From assembly GCF_002250505.1 (NCBI RefSeq), contig NZ_NJGY01000004.1, forward strand, positions 547,672 through 611,671: a DNA stretch of 64,000 nt, written 5' to 3'. Below are positions 63,645 through 64,000 of the stretch, one piece after another (positions within the stretch are counted from its first letter, which is position 1; the number at the start of each line of letters is the position of its first letter). The notes under the pieces were generated by a model. That model made no database searches. It had not been told where the DNA came from and saw only the letters and a program-made list of their open reading frames with translations. This stretch comes from Janthinobacterium sp. PC23-8 (GTDB lineage: Bacteria; Pseudomonadota; Gammaproteobacteria; Burkholderiales; Burkholderiaceae_D). A program made the position numbers and the translations under genes.

Positions 63645-64000
63645 ATGACACTCGACGACTTTCATTTCGCCAGCATCCTGGTCTCGACCGTGCGCAACGC
63701 GCCGGTGCTGATCTTTGCCGCCATGGCCGGCCTGTTCGCCGAACGCAGCGGCATGATCGATATCGGCCTGGAAGGCAAGATCCTGGCCAGCGCCTTTGCC
63801 TCCGCCGCCGTTGCCTACACCACGCAAAACCCGTATTACGGCATGGCCGCCGGCATGCTGGTGTGCGTCGCGCTGGCCCTGCTGCAGGCGTATGTGAGCA
63901 TCACGCAAAAGGGCAACCAGTTGGTGGCCGGCATGGCCATCAATATCGCCATGAGCGGACTTACTTTTGTCTTGGCGCAGTTTTTCTTCCAGCAAGGCGG
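63645..64000 (+). CDS. ABC importer permease, second subunit, cut by window edge
   Basis: The first 118 residues are present. MTLDDFHFASILVSTVRNAP and ERSGMIDIGLEGKILASAF match the second permease (NupC type) of BMP-linked nucleoside importers. It starts four bases after the previous permease and runs off the right edge. Confidence 0.92.
   Translation, partial: MTLDDFHFASILVSTVRNAPVLIFAAMAGLFAERSGMIDIGLEGKILASAFASAAVAYTTQNPYYGMAAGMLVCVALALLQAYVSITQKGNQLVAGMAINIAMSGLTFVLAQFFFQQG

Overview
The window looks like a chromosomal segment of a GC-rich betaproteobacterium, most probably of the family Oxalobacteraceae (Janthinobacterium, Massilia or Duganella type). The evidence is the GC-rich codon use, BenM-type control of benzoate genes, a PuuD-type urate hydroxylase, a PEP-CTERM protein and the general gene style. 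This placement is an inference from family resemblance; no rRNA or complete tRNA is present to confirm it.

Layout. 1-1277: a truncated IS66-type transposase running off the left edge, then the 3' part of a tRNA that looks like an integration scar. 1278-5172: a DUF4431-like exported protein, an SDR oxidoreductase with a TetR repressor and palindromic operators, a GntP-type permease broken by a frameshift, and a small CxxC protein. 5258-17140: a benzoate regulon. It holds benE, an aromatic-acid MFS transporter and a porin, then benM, and a divergent operon catBCA-benABCD-catD that takes benzoate through catechol to 3-oxoadipate. Two near-identical BenM/CatM double operators drive the two transcripts. 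17153-22104: pqiABC and an amidase. 22233-25740: a more AT-rich two-gene insert, an AAA ATPase and a subtilisin-like protease, matching the IetAS plasmid-stability/antiphage module.

26006-31391: purine (urate) catabolism with an M20 hydrolase, PuuD, a LysR regulator and a UraD-AllC fusion. 31388-35083: a TPR/glycosyltransferase-like protein, a second and unrelated subtilisin, and a small gene resembling that subtilisin's own propeptide. 35098-47313: a complete reductive pyrimidine pathway (uptake, PreTA, HydA, beta-ureidopropionase, beta-alanine transaminase, semialdehyde dehydrogenase) with MocR-like and RutR-like regulators. 47343-51169: a PEP-CTERM protein, small envelope proteins, a VOC protein and an M19 dipeptidase.

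51181-64000: nucleoside use. An operon punA-deoB-deoA-cdd-deaminase runs leftward. psuK-psuG and a LysR regulator run rightward, followed by a BMP-type nucleoside ABC importer that continues past the right edge. The promoter regions of the leftward operon and of the importer share a strongly conserved composite element of about 73 bp, so uptake and breakdown appear to be co-regulated. Overall the segment is a nutrient-scavenging block for aromatics, purines, pyrimidines and nucleosides, interrupted by one mobile defence-type module.
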